Assembly (NCBI RefSeq): GCF_030698175.1 | Contig: NZ_JAUYNT010000029.1 | Span: 186,001-250,000, forward strand | Direction: 5' to 3' | Source: Pseudomonas sp. | Lineage (GTDB): Bacteria > Pseudomonadota > Gammaproteobacteria > Pseudomonadales > Pseudomonadaceae | Length of the DNA: 64,000 bases | Shown here: piece after piece, positions 55,980 to 64,000 of the stretch | Position numbering within the stretch: position 1 is the first letter of the stretch | Layout of the letters: each line of letters starts with the position of its first letter | The notes under the pieces: model-generated | Seen by the model: only the letters and a program-made list of their open reading frames with translations | Told to the model about the DNA's origin: nothing | Databases searched by the model: none | Translations under genes and position numbers: made by a program

Positions 55980-57185
55980 TCAAACGCGTTCGAACGCCAA
56001 TGCCAGCCCTTGGCCAACACCGACGCACAGGGTCGCCAGACCGAGCCTGCCGCCGGTCTTTTCCAGTTGATGCAAGGCGGTCTGAATCAAGCGCGCACCA
56101 CTGGCGCCCAGCGGATGACCGAGGGCGATGGCGCCGCCGTTGGGATTGACCTTGTCGCTGTCGTCGGCCAAGCCCAGCTCGCGGATCACGGCCAGGCCCT
56201 GGGCGGCGAAGGCTTCGTTCAGTTCGATCACATCGAAATCATCGATAGTCAGCTGCAGGCGCGTGAGCAGCTTACGCACCGCCGGCACCGGGCCGATGCC
56301 CATTACCCGTGGCGCCACGCCGGCGCTGGCCATGCCAAGCACTTTCGCCCGCGCAGTCAAGCCGTGCTGCTTGACCGCCTCGCGTGATGCCAGGATTAGT
56401 GCCACCGCGCCGTCGTTGATCCCGGAAGCGTTGCCGGCGGTGACGGTCTGGTTCGCACCGTTGACCGGCTTGAGCCTGGCCAGGGTTTCCAGTGTGGTAT
56501 CCGGGCGCAGGTGCTCGTCTTGCTCGATCAGGGTGTCGCCCCTCTTGCCGGGGATGCGCACCGGGACAATCTCTGCGGCGAAGAATCCTTGCACCTGGGC
56601 GCGGCCAGCACGTTGTTGGCTGCGCAGGGCGAAGGCGTCCTGATCGGCACGGCTGATCTGGTAGTCGTTGGCCACGTTGTCGGCGGTCTGCGGCATGGCA
56701 TCCACGCCATACTCGGCCTGCATCAGCGGGTTGATAAAACGCCAGCCGATGGTGGTGTCTTCAATCTTCTGGCTGCGGCCGAAGGCGCTATCGGCCTTGC
56801 CCATTACATAGGGCGCGCGACTCATGGACTCGACGCCGCCGGCAATCGCCAGCTCCATCTCGCCGCTGGCGATGGCGCGAAAGGCGCTGCCCACCGCTTC
56901 CATCCCCGAAGCACACAGCCGGTTCACCGTCACACCCGGCACGCTCGAAGGCAGGCCGGCCAGCAGCAACGCCATGCGCGCCACATTGCGATTGTCTTCG
57001 CCGGCCTGGTTGGCGCAGCCGAGAAAGACCTCATCGAGCTGACTCCAGTCAACGGACGGATTGCGTTCAAGCAGCGCCTTGATCGGCAGCGCCGCCAAGT
57101 CGTCAGCCCGCACGCCAGCCAGGCCACCGCCAAAGCGGCCAATCGGCGTGCGAATGGCGTCGCAGATAAACACTTCGCGGCTCAT
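55980..57185 (-). CDS. pcaF: Beta-ketoadipyl-CoA thiolase
   Basis: The 401-residue thiolase has [10 protein letters not shown] (nucleophile about Cys 90), [25 protein letters not shown] and CVGVGQG. It cleaves beta-ketoadipyl-CoA to succinyl-CoA and acetyl-CoA. The start overlaps the pcaJ stop by 4 nt, consistent with a pcaIJF operon. Confidence 0.96.
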   Translation of the reverse strand: MSREVFICDAIRTPIGRFGGGLAGVRADDLAALPIKALLERNPSVDWSQLDEVFLGCANQAGEDNRNVARMALLLAGLPSSVPGVTVNRLCASGMEAVGSAFRAIASGEMELAIAGGVESMSRAPYVMGKADSAFGRSQKIEDTTIGWRFINPLMQAEYGVDAMPQTADNVANDYQISRADQDAFALRSQQRAGRAQVQGFFAAEIVPVRIPGKRGDTLIEQDEHLRPDTTLETLARLKPVNGANQTVTAGNASGINDGAVALILASREAVKQHGLTARAKVLGMASAGVAPRVMGIGPVPAVRKLLTRLQLTIDDFDVIELNEAFAAQGLAVIRELGLADDSDKVNPNGGAIALGHPLGASGARLIQTALHQLEKTGGRLGLATLCVGVGQGLALAFERV

Positions 57186-57964
57186 TCCTCACCGCCCAGC
57201 TGGCCGTGGGCCGCTGCAGTACGGGCTTCCAGCGCACGCAGCGCGCTCAGCTCGACGTCGCTGGGCACTTCGCTGACCGCCACCACTTCGGCGAAACGAA
57301 TCGGCCAGCCGGTAGCTGCGATCACCTGCTTGCGGGTCACGCCCGGGTGCAATGCGGTGACGACAAACTCGTTAGTTCCGGCCTCCGGCTCCATGATGCA
57401 CAGGTCGGTGATGATCCCCAGCGGCCCGGCGCCCGGCAGACCCAGGCGTTTGCGGTGATCGCCGCCCTCGCCAAAACCGACCGAGGTAATAAACGCCAAC
57501 TTGTCGACAAAGGTGCGGTGCGACTGCTTGAGAATGATCAGCACCTGCTTGGCCGAGCCGGCAATTTCCGGCGCGCCGCCGGCACCCGGCAGACGGACTT
57601 TCGGCTGGTGGTAATCGCCGATCACCGTGGTGTTGATATTGCCGTATTTGTCGACCTGGGCGGCGCCGAGGAAGCCCATGTCGATGCGCCCGCCTTGCAG
57701 CCAGTAGCGGAAAATTTCACCGGTGGGCACCACGCTGTCGGCGGTTTCGGCCAGCTCGCCATCACCGATGGACAGCGGCAGCACGCTAGGCTTGGCGCCA
57801 ATCGGACCGGATTCGTAGATCAACACCACATCCGGCGAGGAGGTCAGGCGTGCCAGGTTAGCGGCCTTGGATGGCAGGCCGATGCCGACAAAGCACACTG
57901 CGCCATTTTTCAGCCGGCGGGCGGCGGCCACGGTCATCATTTCATGGGTGCTGTAGGTGCTCAT
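57182..57964 (-). CDS. pcaJ: 3-Oxoadipate CoA-transferase beta subunit
   Basis: The 260-residue class I CoA-transferase subunit has the catalytic Glu in [12 protein letters not shown] (about 50-61). It overlaps pcaI by 4 nt and forms the PcaIJ enzyme that moves CoA from succinyl-CoA to beta-ketoadipate. Confidence 0.95.
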   Translation of the reverse strand: MSTYSTHEMMTVAAARRLKNGAVCFVGIGLPSKAANLARLTSSPDVVLIYESGPIGAKPSVLPLSIGDGELAETADSVVPTGEIFRYWLQGGRIDMGFLGAAQVDKYGNINTTVIGDYHQPKVRLPGAGGAPEIAGSAKQVLIILKQSHRTFVDKLAFITSVGFGEGGDHRKRLGLPGAGPLGIITDLCIMEPEAGTNEFVVTALHPGVTRKQVIAATGWPIRFAEVVAVSEVPSDVELSALRALEARTAAAHGQLGGEE

Positions 57965-58827
57965 TGCTTGGCCTCCGCGAGTTTGGCTTGGCCAAGTTTT
58001 TGCCGAAAAGCCGCGAAATCGGCGGTGCCACGAATATATTCATCAATCCAGGCAGTGAAGGTTTCGCGACCACGGGCAATCGGGTCCCAGGCTTGATAGA
58101 ACTGGTTGTCGCGCTCGTAGTAACCCTGGGCGTAGGACGGGTGCGCACCGCCTGGCACCAGGCAGACCGCCGTCAGCGCCCAGGTCGGCAGCACGCAGGC
58201 GTTCATCGGCGCATTGAGGTCGTCGACTATCTCTTCGACTGTGACGATGCAGCGCTTGGCCGCCAGGGCCGCTTCCTTCTGCACGCCGAGGATGCCCCAG
58301 AGCAGCACGTTGCCCTTGCGGTCGGCCTTCTGCGCATGGATCACGGTCACGTCCGGGCGCACCGCCGGCACCGCCGCCAGCACCTCGCCGGTAAAGGGGC
58401 AGGTCACGCTTTTGATCAATGGATTGACCTTGGGCAAATCGGAACCGGCATAGGCGCGCAGCACTGCGAACGGCAAACCCGAGGCGCCAGCGATGTAAGA
58501 GTTGGCCAAGTCCGCATGACTGCGCTCTTCGATTTCCAACGCATGCGGCCAGTTTTTTTCCACCGCGTCACGCAGCCGATGCAGCGAGCCGACGCCCGGA
58601 TTCCCCCCCCAGGAGAACACCAGTTTCTTCGCGCAACCGGCGCCGATCAGCAGGTCGTAGACCAGATCGGGAGTCATCCGGGTCAAGGTCAGATCCTGGC
58701 GCCCCTGACGGATGATTTCGTGGGCGGCAGCCGTCGGGATCAGGTGGGTGAAGCCTTCGAGGGCGATGCTGTCGCCGTCGTGAACGAAGCGTTGCACCGC
58801 TTCGCGCAGGGAAAGAAGTTCGGCCAT
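57961..58827 (-). CDS. pcaI: 3-Oxoadipate CoA-transferase alpha subunit
   Basis: The 288-residue alpha subunit starts at ATG 58827 (MAELLSLREAVQRFV), behind AGAGAACCCCC. An ORF extension of 61 codons upstream overlaps the PcaR operator and is rejected. It contains GDSIALEGFTHLIPTAAAHE and VFSWGGNPGVG. The upstream region carries a PcaR-like operator at 58902-58934. Confidence 0.94.
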   Translation of the reverse strand: MAELLSLREAVQRFVHDGDSIALEGFTHLIPTAAAHEIIRQGRQDLTLTRMTPDLVYDLLIGAGCAKKLVFSWGGNPGVGSLHRLRDAVEKNWPHALEIEERSHADLANSYIAGASGLPFAVLRAYAGSDLPKVNPLIKSVTCPFTGEVLAAVPAVRPDVTVIHAQKADRKGNVLLWGILGVQKEAALAAKRCIVTVEEIVDDLNAPMNACVLPTWALTAVCLVPGGAHPSYAQGYYERDNQFYQAWDPIARGRETFTAWIDEYIRGTADFAAFRQKLGQAKLAEAKQ

Positions 58828-58901
58828 GGGGGTTCTCTTGTGATTGCGTGGCGCAGGCCACCAGTGAGAAGCAAGGTACTGCCAGGTCCGCAGGCAAACA
58901 A

Positions 58902-58934
58902 TTCGATAATCGACTATCTGTTCGATTATCGAAC
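58902..58934 (-). promoter_or_regulatory. PcaR-type operator upstream of pcaIJF
   Basis: TTCGATAATCG (58902-58912) and TTATCGAAC (58926-58934) are separated by 13 bases. The right half is also part of a perfect TTCGATTATCGAA palindrome (58921-58933). The same half-sites with the same spacing lie upstream of pcaK, and IclR-type PcaR is encoded nearby. Activation by beta-ketoadipate-bound PcaR is inferred from the family. Confidence 0.75.
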
Positions 58935-58941
58935 GACGTTT

Positions 58942-59019
58942 GTAGGATGGGTGGAGCGCAGCGATACCCATCAATGCGGCGCGATGGGTATCGTCGCGCA
59001 GCTCCTCCACTCATCCTAC
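58942..59019 (+). repeat. REP-like palindromic element, copy 2
   Basis: The element opens GTAGGATGGGTGGAGCGCAG then CGATACCCATC and ends with CATCCTAC; inner arms GATGGGTATCG pair with CGATACCCATC. It lies between the PcaR operator of pcaI and pcaK. Confidence 0.85.
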
Positions 59020-59173
59020 GGAGACCTACGAGGCATCCGCATGGCCAACCAAAGTCAATGAGCATTACTCGTTTCACTCGCCCTCCGGGCCGCGCTAAAG
59101 CGCGTTAGCGGCAAGCCGCTTTCCGGACTGCTGATTCAACGCCGTATGGCCGACGCGCAGCAGACCGACAGGC

Positions 59174-60523
59174 TCAGCTCGCATCGGCATGACTAACCAA
59201 ACCCTTGATCACCACCGCCACGCTGGCGATCAGCGCCGGCAGCACCAGCGCGGTCAGTACCTGCTCGAAGCTCCAGCCCAGGCCGAGCAGAGTCGCGCCG
59301 AGCCAGGCACCGAGGATGGCGCCGAAGCGGCCGATGCCGAGCATCCACGACACCCCGGTGGCGCGCCCCTGGGTCGGGTAGAAGCGCGCCGCCAGCGACG
59401 GCATCGCCGACTGCGCGCCGTTGATGCACATGCCGGCCAGCAGCACCAGAGTGGCCAGTTGGGTCACCGCCCCCAGGCTCTGGCCGACGCAGTAGGCAAA
59501 CACCCCAGCCAGCAGGTAGAAACAGCCGATTACCTTGTGCGGGTTGTAGTGGTCCATCGCCCAACCGACGCCCACCGCGCTGAGCACCCCGCCGAACTGA
59601 AACAGCGCACCGATAAAGGCGGCCTGTTCCATGCTCGCGCCGCTGTCGCGCATCAGGGTCGGCAGCCAGCTGGTCAGCAGGTAGACGATCACCAACCCCA
59701 TAAAATAGGTCAGCCACAGCAACAGGGTGCCGGCGCTGTAGCTGCCGGAGAACACCAGCTTGAGCACGTTGCGGCTCTGCACGGTATTTTGCTCGGGCAC
59801 GCTGAAGTCACGGGCCAGGGCCACTGCGGCCGGCGCTATCGGCGCCAGCACGCGGCGCACTTGATCGGCGCCGCGATTGCGTACCACTAAAAAGCGCGCC
59901 GACTCCGGCAGACGCAGCGCCAATACGCCAGCCAACGCCAGCGGCAGCACGCCACCGAGCAGCAGCAGGCTCTGCCAGCCGTAGGCCGGAATCAGTTTGG
60001 CGGAGACAAAACCACCACAGGCCATGCCCAGGTTGAAACCGCAGAACATACTGGTCACCAACAGCGACTTGAGCCGCTCCGGGGTGTACTCGGACAGCAG
60101 CGTGGTGGCATTGGGCATCGCCGCCCCCAGGCCGATGCCGGTGAGAAAGCGCAGCACCAGCAGTTGCTCGACGTTACCGCTGTAGGCGGACAGCAGGCTG
60201 AACAGGCCGAACAGGAAGACCGCCCCCACCAGCACCCACTTGCGGCCGAAACGATCGGCCAGTGGCCCGGAACCCAGGGCGCCGAAGACCATGCCGATCA
60301 GCGCGGCGCTCATCACCGGGCCGAGGCTGGCGCGCTCGACGCCCCAGTCCTGGGTCAGCGCCGGGGCGATAAAGCCCATGGCAGCGGTGTCCAGGCCATC
60401 GAGAAAGACAATCAGGAAACACAGCAACACGATGCGCCATTGGTAGCGCGACAGGGGTTGAGCATTGATAAAGGACTGGACGTCCAGGGTGTCGATGGCG
60501 GACAGCTTGGCAGAGCAGGTCAT
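59174..60523 (-). CDS. pcaK: 4-Hydroxybenzoate/protocatechuate transporter PcaK
   Basis: The 449-residue AAHS-family permease has twelve predicted membrane helices, the helix 1 motif LDGLDTAAMGFIAPAL (about 42-57) and LADRFGRKWVLVGAV. PcaK imports 4-hydroxybenzoate and protocatechuate. Its promoter region carries a PcaR-type operator at 60739-60771. Substrate is inferred from family and position in the pca cluster. Confidence 0.9.
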   Translation of the reverse strand: MTCSAKLSAIDTLDVQSFINAQPLSRYQWRIVLLCFLIVFLDGLDTAAMGFIAPALTQDWGVERASLGPVMSAALIGMVFGALGSGPLADRFGRKWVLVGAVFLFGLFSLLSAYSGNVEQLLVLRFLTGIGLGAAMPNATTLLSEYTPERLKSLLVTSMFCGFNLGMACGGFVSAKLIPAYGWQSLLLLGGVLPLALAGVLALRLPESARFLVVRNRGADQVRRVLAPIAPAAVALARDFSVPEQNTVQSRNVLKLVFSGSYSAGTLLLWLTYFMGLVIVYLLTSWLPTLMRDSGASMEQAAFIGALFQFGGVLSAVGVGWAMDHYNPHKVIGCFYLLAGVFAYCVGQSLGAVTQLATLVLLAGMCINGAQSAMPSLAARFYPTQGRATGVSWMLGIGRFGAILGAWLGATLLGLGWSFEQVLTALVLPALIASVAVVIKGLVSHADAS

Positions 60524-60738
60524 AGCGGGATTCCTGTGGTTGTTGCTTCACATCGGCGCAGCCCGAAGGCTGGCCAACGGAACAGGAAAGAGCAGCAGGC
60601 AGGACCAAAGCGCTTCTGCAACCAGGTGCGGGCCCATGGCAGTCGGCGTGTGGCCGTGACGGTCTCTTATTGTTCTTATGGCTGGCCGTTAGCTGCACGG
60701 TCTGAAGAGACAGTACGGAGCGAACGCCGAGGCTTCAA

Positions 60739-60771
60739 TTCGATAATCGCTTAAGCGGGCGTTTATCGAAC
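60739..60771 (-). promoter_or_regulatory. PcaR-type operator upstream of pcaK
   Basis: TTCGATAATCG (60739-60749) and TTATCGAAC (60763-60771) are 13 bases apart, exactly the layout at pcaI. The site is 216 nt upstream of the pcaK start and 72 nt from the pcaR stop. The rest of the 60524-60842 gap shows no gene. Confidence 0.75.
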
Positions 60772-60842
60772 ATTTCTTGCGGAAGAACCTCGAACCCTCG
60801 CCCGGCAAATTCCATGAGCCGCAGTCGAGACCGGCCAAGCAC

Positions 60843-61682
60843 TCAGTGAAACAGCCGGGTGCTCAGCTCTTTGCTGGCTTCCAGCAACACCGGCAGAAAG
60901 CGCGTCTCCAGCTCCCGCTGCGACACCCGGCCGACGTGAGTGCCGACATTCAGCGCGGCCAGCACTTGACCGGCAGAGTCCTTCAAAGGCACGGCCACCG
61001 AACGCAGGCCCATTTCCAGTTCCTGGTCGATGATCACCCAGCCCTGCTGGCGAATCGTCTCGATGCTGGCGCGCAAAGCCTCTGGGGTATGCAGGGTACG
61101 ACTGGTTTTGACCTGCAGCTCGGCGCCGCTCAGGTAGTCCTCCAGCGCCTGGTCATCGAGCCCGGCCAGGAGGATGCGGCCCATCGATGTGCAGTAGGCC
61201 GGTAATCGACTGCCGACACTCAAATCGACCGAAATCAGCCGCTGCGGGGTGGCCGAGCGGGCGATATAGAGAATCTCGTCGCCTTCCAGGGTGGCCATCG
61301 AACAGGCCTCGTGCAGTTGTTCGCTGAGGCGGTCGAGGATTGGCTGGGCGGTGACCGCCAGCGGCGTCGACGACAGGTAGGCATGGCCGAGGGTCAGCAC
61401 TTTGGGCAGCAGTGAATAGGTGCGACCATCGGTGGTGGCGTAGCCCAGCTTGATCAGGGTGTGCAGGCAGCGGCGTACGGCGGCGCGGGGAATCTCGGTG
61501 CGGTGGCTGATCTGGGCGATGGTCAGCTGGCGCTTGCGCTCCTGGAACGCATGAATCACCGCCAAACCACGGGCCAGTGAGCTCATGAAATTAGGATCGC
61601 CGGTCAGCGCCTCGATGCGCTTGGCTGGCGAGGCAATTATCGGTGGCGCCAGGGTCGACAGGGGCAGACGCGTATCGCTCAT
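60843..61682 (-). CDS. pcaR: IclR-family regulator PcaR
   Basis: The 279-residue IclR-type regulator has an N-terminal winged helix (LTIAQISHRTEIPRAAVRRC, about 58-77) and a C-terminal effector domain. In pseudomonads PcaR activates pcaIJ, pcaBDC and pcaF and controls pcaK with beta-ketoadipate as coinducer. It is immediately downstream of the binding-protein gene (59-nt gap). Confidence 0.93.
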   Translation of the reverse strand: MSDTRLPLSTLAPPIIASPAKRIEALTGDPNFMSSLARGLAVIHAFQERKRQLTIAQISHRTEIPRAAVRRCLHTLIKLGYATTDGRTYSLLPKVLTLGHAYLSSTPLAVTAQPILDRLSEQLHEACSMATLEGDEILYIARSATPQRLISVDLSVGSRLPAYCTSMGRILLAGLDDQALEDYLSGAELQVKTSRTLHTPEALRASIETIRQQGWVIIDQELEMGLRSVAVPLKDSAGQVLAALNVGTHVGRVSQRELETRFLPVLLEASKELSTRLFH

Positions 61683-61741
61683 ACAGTTTCCTCAACCAAC
61701 AGCCGCAACTCATTCAACAGGACGGTAGCGACTGAGCACAC

Positions 61742-62833
61742 TCAAGGTGCAGCGCCAGCAGATGCCTCAGCTGGCGCTTGCGCGTTGATAAATTCGGCCC
61801 AGACAACCTGACTAACATCGGCGTGTTTCTGCGGCATATTTTCCAAGAGGGTGAGCCGGCGCTTGGTTTGATTATCCGGATAAAGTCCGGGTTGTTCGCG
61901 CAAGCTTTCGTCGACAAACTCCTTGGCTTGCAGAGTGCCACTGCCGTACAGGGTTTCTGTGGTGATCTGCGCGGCTATTTCCGGACGCAGCAGATAGTTG
62001 ATAAAGCGCATGGCAAGATCCGGACGTTTAGCACTCGCTGGAATGACCAAACTATCGATAAAAAAAGTCGCGCCTTCATCCGGGATAACAAAGCGTACAT
62101 CCTGCCCCGCCGCCGCTGCGGCCAACGCATCGCCGACCCAAGACATGGCGACACACAGCTTGCCATCGCGTAGATCATTAATATAACGCGTGCTGCTGAC
62201 GTATCTGAGGTTGGGGCGCAACTCCATCAGCAGTTTGCCGGCTTTTTTTATTCGGCTGGTTGAGCTGCGCATTAAGTCTCGACCTTGATAACGCAGCAAG
62301 GTGGTCAGGCCTTCGTTGGCCCCCTCCTGCCAGCTGACACCACAACTGGCCAGACGACGACTTTGCTCAGGATCGAACAACAGACTCCAGCTATTGGGCA
62401 GCGGCCCACCAAAGGCCGCTTCAGCCAGAGGCGTATTGATCGCCAAACCGGTAGCCCCCCACAGGTAAGGCACCGCATAGCGATTGCCAGGGTCAAGGGC
62501 CTTCAAGGCACCCAGCAGATGAGGGGCTAAATACTTGCGATTAGGCAGTTGATTGAAATCCAAAGCCTGAATGCTGCCGCTTTTGATCAGCCGCGGCAGG
62601 TCGTTGTGGGTCTGCACGGAAATATCCATCGCCGCACCGCTGCTCAATGCACCCTCAATCTCTTTGGGCGAGGTATAGGTGTGGTAATCCACCCGAATAC
62701 CCGTCTCGGCCTCGAAGCTCTTCAGCACTGGTAGGGCAATGTAACCTTCCCAGTTGTAGACCGTAATAACCTCTTCAGCGCAGGCCAAGAGTGGCGTCAG
62801 CAGCAGTACCAGCAAGCTATATAAACGAAACAT
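61742..62833 (-). CDS. PotF-like periplasmic substrate-binding protein (paralogue)
   Basis: The 363-residue protein has a signal peptide (1-19, ending LLACA). The fold markers are TVYNWEGYIALPVLKSFEAE (about 24-43), YAVPYLWGATGLAIN and FINYLLRPE. It is clearly related to the protein at 51484, and again no permease or ATPase genes are adjacent. It lies in the pca cluster between pcaR and pcaG. A role in capture of an aromatic or amine substrate is speculative. Confidence 0.86.
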   Translation of the reverse strand: MFRLYSLLVLLLTPLLACAEEVITVYNWEGYIALPVLKSFEAETGIRVDYHTYTSPKEIEGALSSGAAMDISVQTHNDLPRLIKSGSIQALDFNQLPNRKYLAPHLLGALKALDPGNRYAVPYLWGATGLAINTPLAEAAFGGPLPNSWSLLFDPEQSRRLASCGVSWQEGANEGLTTLLRYQGRDLMRSSTSRIKKAGKLLMELRPNLRYVSSTRYINDLRDGKLCVAMSWVGDALAAAAAGQDVRFVIPDEGATFFIDSLVIPASAKRPDLAMRFINYLLRPEIAAQITTETLYGSGTLQAKEFVDESLREQPGLYPDNQTKRRLTLLENMPQKHADVSQVVWAEFINAQAPAEASAGAAP

Positions 62834-62893
62834 TCACTACCCCTGTTTTTAAGGGCATGTACCCTTCCCCGGTTAAGCGCTGGAACACCGGCC

Positions 62894-62981
62894 GTAGGAT
62901 GGCGTGGAGCGTAGCGATACCCATCAGGGATTTCTGCGTAGTCGCTTATTTGATGGGTATCGCAAGCTCAACCCATCCTAC
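62894..62981 (+). repeat. REP-like palindromic element, copy 3
   Basis: The ends are GTAGGATGGCGTGGAGCG and CAACCCATCCTAC, with inner arms CGATACCCATC and GATGGGTATCG. It lies between the PotF-like gene and pcaG. The orientation is the same as copy 2. Confidence 0.85.
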
Positions 62982-63069
62982 GACGAGCCCCACAGCTGCA
63001 ACAGTTAACGGGTACATAGCCATTTTTAAAATTGTATTTTTGGGTCGTGCCGGCTGCCTGGGCGTGCCG

Positions 63070-63675
63070 TCAAAAATCAAAAAACACCGTCTCACCCTCC
63101 CCCTGAATGCGGATATCGAAGCGATAGGCCGGCTCGCCATCCACAGTGCAACGCTGGGCCAGCAGGGTCTCGCGGCGCTGCGGCTGCTCGATCAGATTGA
63201 GCACCGGGTCGCGGGCATTGGCCTCGGCCTCGTCGGCAAAGTACAGGCGAGTCTGCAGATGAATATTGATCCCACGGGCGAACAGCGAAATGTTGATATG
63301 CGGCGCCATCGGCACCCCGGCAGCATTGTTGACCACACCCGGCTTGATGGTGGTGAGCGCCCACTCGCCAGCATCGAAGGTGGTGGCGGTACGGCCGAAG
63401 CTGTTGAACGGCTTTTCCAGGTTGAAGGACTTGTCATAGCGGCCCTCATGGTCCGCCTGCCAGGCCTCCAGAAAGGCATCGCGCACCAGATGGCCATTGC
63501 CGTCGTAGACATGGCCAATCAAGGTGATGTGCTCACCCGGCGCATCGGGCTTGGCCATCTGACTCCAGACTTCCTGCTCGCGACTCGGATTGCCGGCGGC
63601 AGCCAGGGCCAGACCGATATGCACATAGGGACCGGCGGTTTGTGATGGGGTTTCTTTCAGCAATTCAATAGGCAT
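63070..63675 (-). CDS. pcaG: Protocatechuate 3,4-dioxygenase alpha subunit
   Basis: The 201-residue alpha subunit includes TPSQTAGPYVHIGLA (about 9-23), VRDAFLEAWQADHEGRYD and VPMAPHINISLFARGI. It pairs with PcaH to cleave protocatechuate between its hydroxyls. It follows pcaH by 12 nt. Confidence 0.95.
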   Translation of the reverse strand: MPIELLKETPSQTAGPYVHIGLALAAAGNPSREQEVWSQMAKPDAPGEHITLIGHVYDGNGHLVRDAFLEAWQADHEGRYDKSFNLEKPFNSFGRTATTFDAGEWALTTIKPGVVNNAAGVPMAPHINISLFARGINIHLQTRLYFADEAEANARDPVLNLIEQPQRRETLLAQRCTVDGEPAYRFDIRIQGEGETVFFDF

Positions 63676-63687
63676 GATTTACCCCTC

Positions 63688-64000
63688 TCAGACGTTTTCA
63701 AAATGCGTGCTGCGTTGCCCACGCAACACGATGTCGAAGCGATAGGCCAGGCAATCCATGGGATTGGCCGCGCTCATGTCGAGCCTGGCGATCAGCCGCT
63801 GCACCGCGTCAGGGTTAGCAATCGAGCGGACTATCGGGCACATCGGGATCAATGGATCACCTTCGAAATACAGCTGAGTGATCAGCCGGGCGGCAATCGA
63901 CGGGCCGCTGATAGACACATGGATATGCGCCGGCCGCCAATCATTCGGGCCGTTGCGCCAAGGGTACGGGCCCGGCTTGATGGTGCGAAAACTGTAGTAA
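63688..64000 (-). CDS. pcaH: Protocatechuate 3,4-dioxygenase beta subunit, partial
   Basis: The C-terminal 104 residues are visible; the 5' part is outside the window. They include [20 protein letters not shown] then VS, where Tyr of PYPW and the two His of HIH match the known Fe(III) ligands of PcaH (Tyr447, His460, His462 in the P. putida enzyme). It is followed by pcaG. Confidence 0.96.
   Translation of the reverse strand, partial: YYSFRTIKPGPYPWRNGPNDWRPAHIHVSISGPSIAARLITQLYFEGDPLIPMCPIVRSIANPDAVQRLIARLDMSAANPMDCLAYRFDIVLRGQRSTHFENV

Overview
The window looks like a chromosomal segment of a Pseudomonas (gammaproteobacterium). The basis is gene content and gene order: nirB-nirD-nasA-cobA, then oprF-sigX-cmpX-crfX-cmaX-rraA-esterase-ppsA/ppsR, then thrS-infC-rpmI-rplT-pheS-pheT-ihfA-merR-tRNA-Pro, then a hydroxycinnamate and protocatechuate (beta-ketoadipate) catabolic region. 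The species cannot be named from the sequence alone.

Layout. (1) 1-1813: a small minus-strand chemosensory operon of an MCP-like protein, a CheX-like protein and a receiver-like protein that runs off the left edge. (2) 2029-8711: assimilatory nitrate/nitrite reduction, with a NtrC-like site, a -24/-12 (sigma-54) promoter, and a two-hexaloop ANTAR-type leader with an intrinsic terminator ahead of nirB. cobA at the end of the operon supplies siroheme precursor for NirB. (3) 8763-18124: the core envelope/stress block and the PEP synthase pair ppsA/ppsR, with a 74-bp tandem duplication over the ppsR start. (4) 18195-24920: a scarred accessory region with a 5'-truncated RTX gene head-to-head with a truncated plus-strand gene, decayed VgrG pieces, and three small exported proteins between those pieces. 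(5) 25047-35757: a defence/toxin-antitoxin island with hipA followed by an HTH partner, a Fic protein, and a type I restriction-modification operon carrying a NERD-domain stub. It ends next to a tRNA-Pro(GGG) gene. (6) 36007-43532: the translation block, with infC starting on a non-AUG codon. (7) 44072-53214: ferulate/p-coumarate catabolism (ech, vdh, fcs, thiolase, aromatic-acid transporter) beside a MarR regulator. A shared dyad motif lies upstream of both ech and marR. (8) 53245-64000: pcaC, pcaD, pcaB, pcaF, pcaJ, pcaI, pcaK, pcaR, a periplasmic binding protein, pcaG and partial pcaH. Two PcaR-like operators have identical internal spacing.

How the genes work together. Region 2 takes nitrate to ammonium. 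Regions 7 and 8 give a near-complete route from hydroxycinnamates to succinyl-CoA and acetyl-CoA: Fcs and Ech and Vdh yield vanillate or 4-hydroxybenzoate, and PcaHG, B, C, D, IJ and F process protocatechuate. The step from vanillate or 4-hydroxybenzoate to protocatechuate (VanAB or PobA) is not in this window. Two PotF-like binding proteins without transporter genes sit in the aromatic clusters.

All identifications come from reading the sequence and translated proteins against remembered family motifs. No database search was run.
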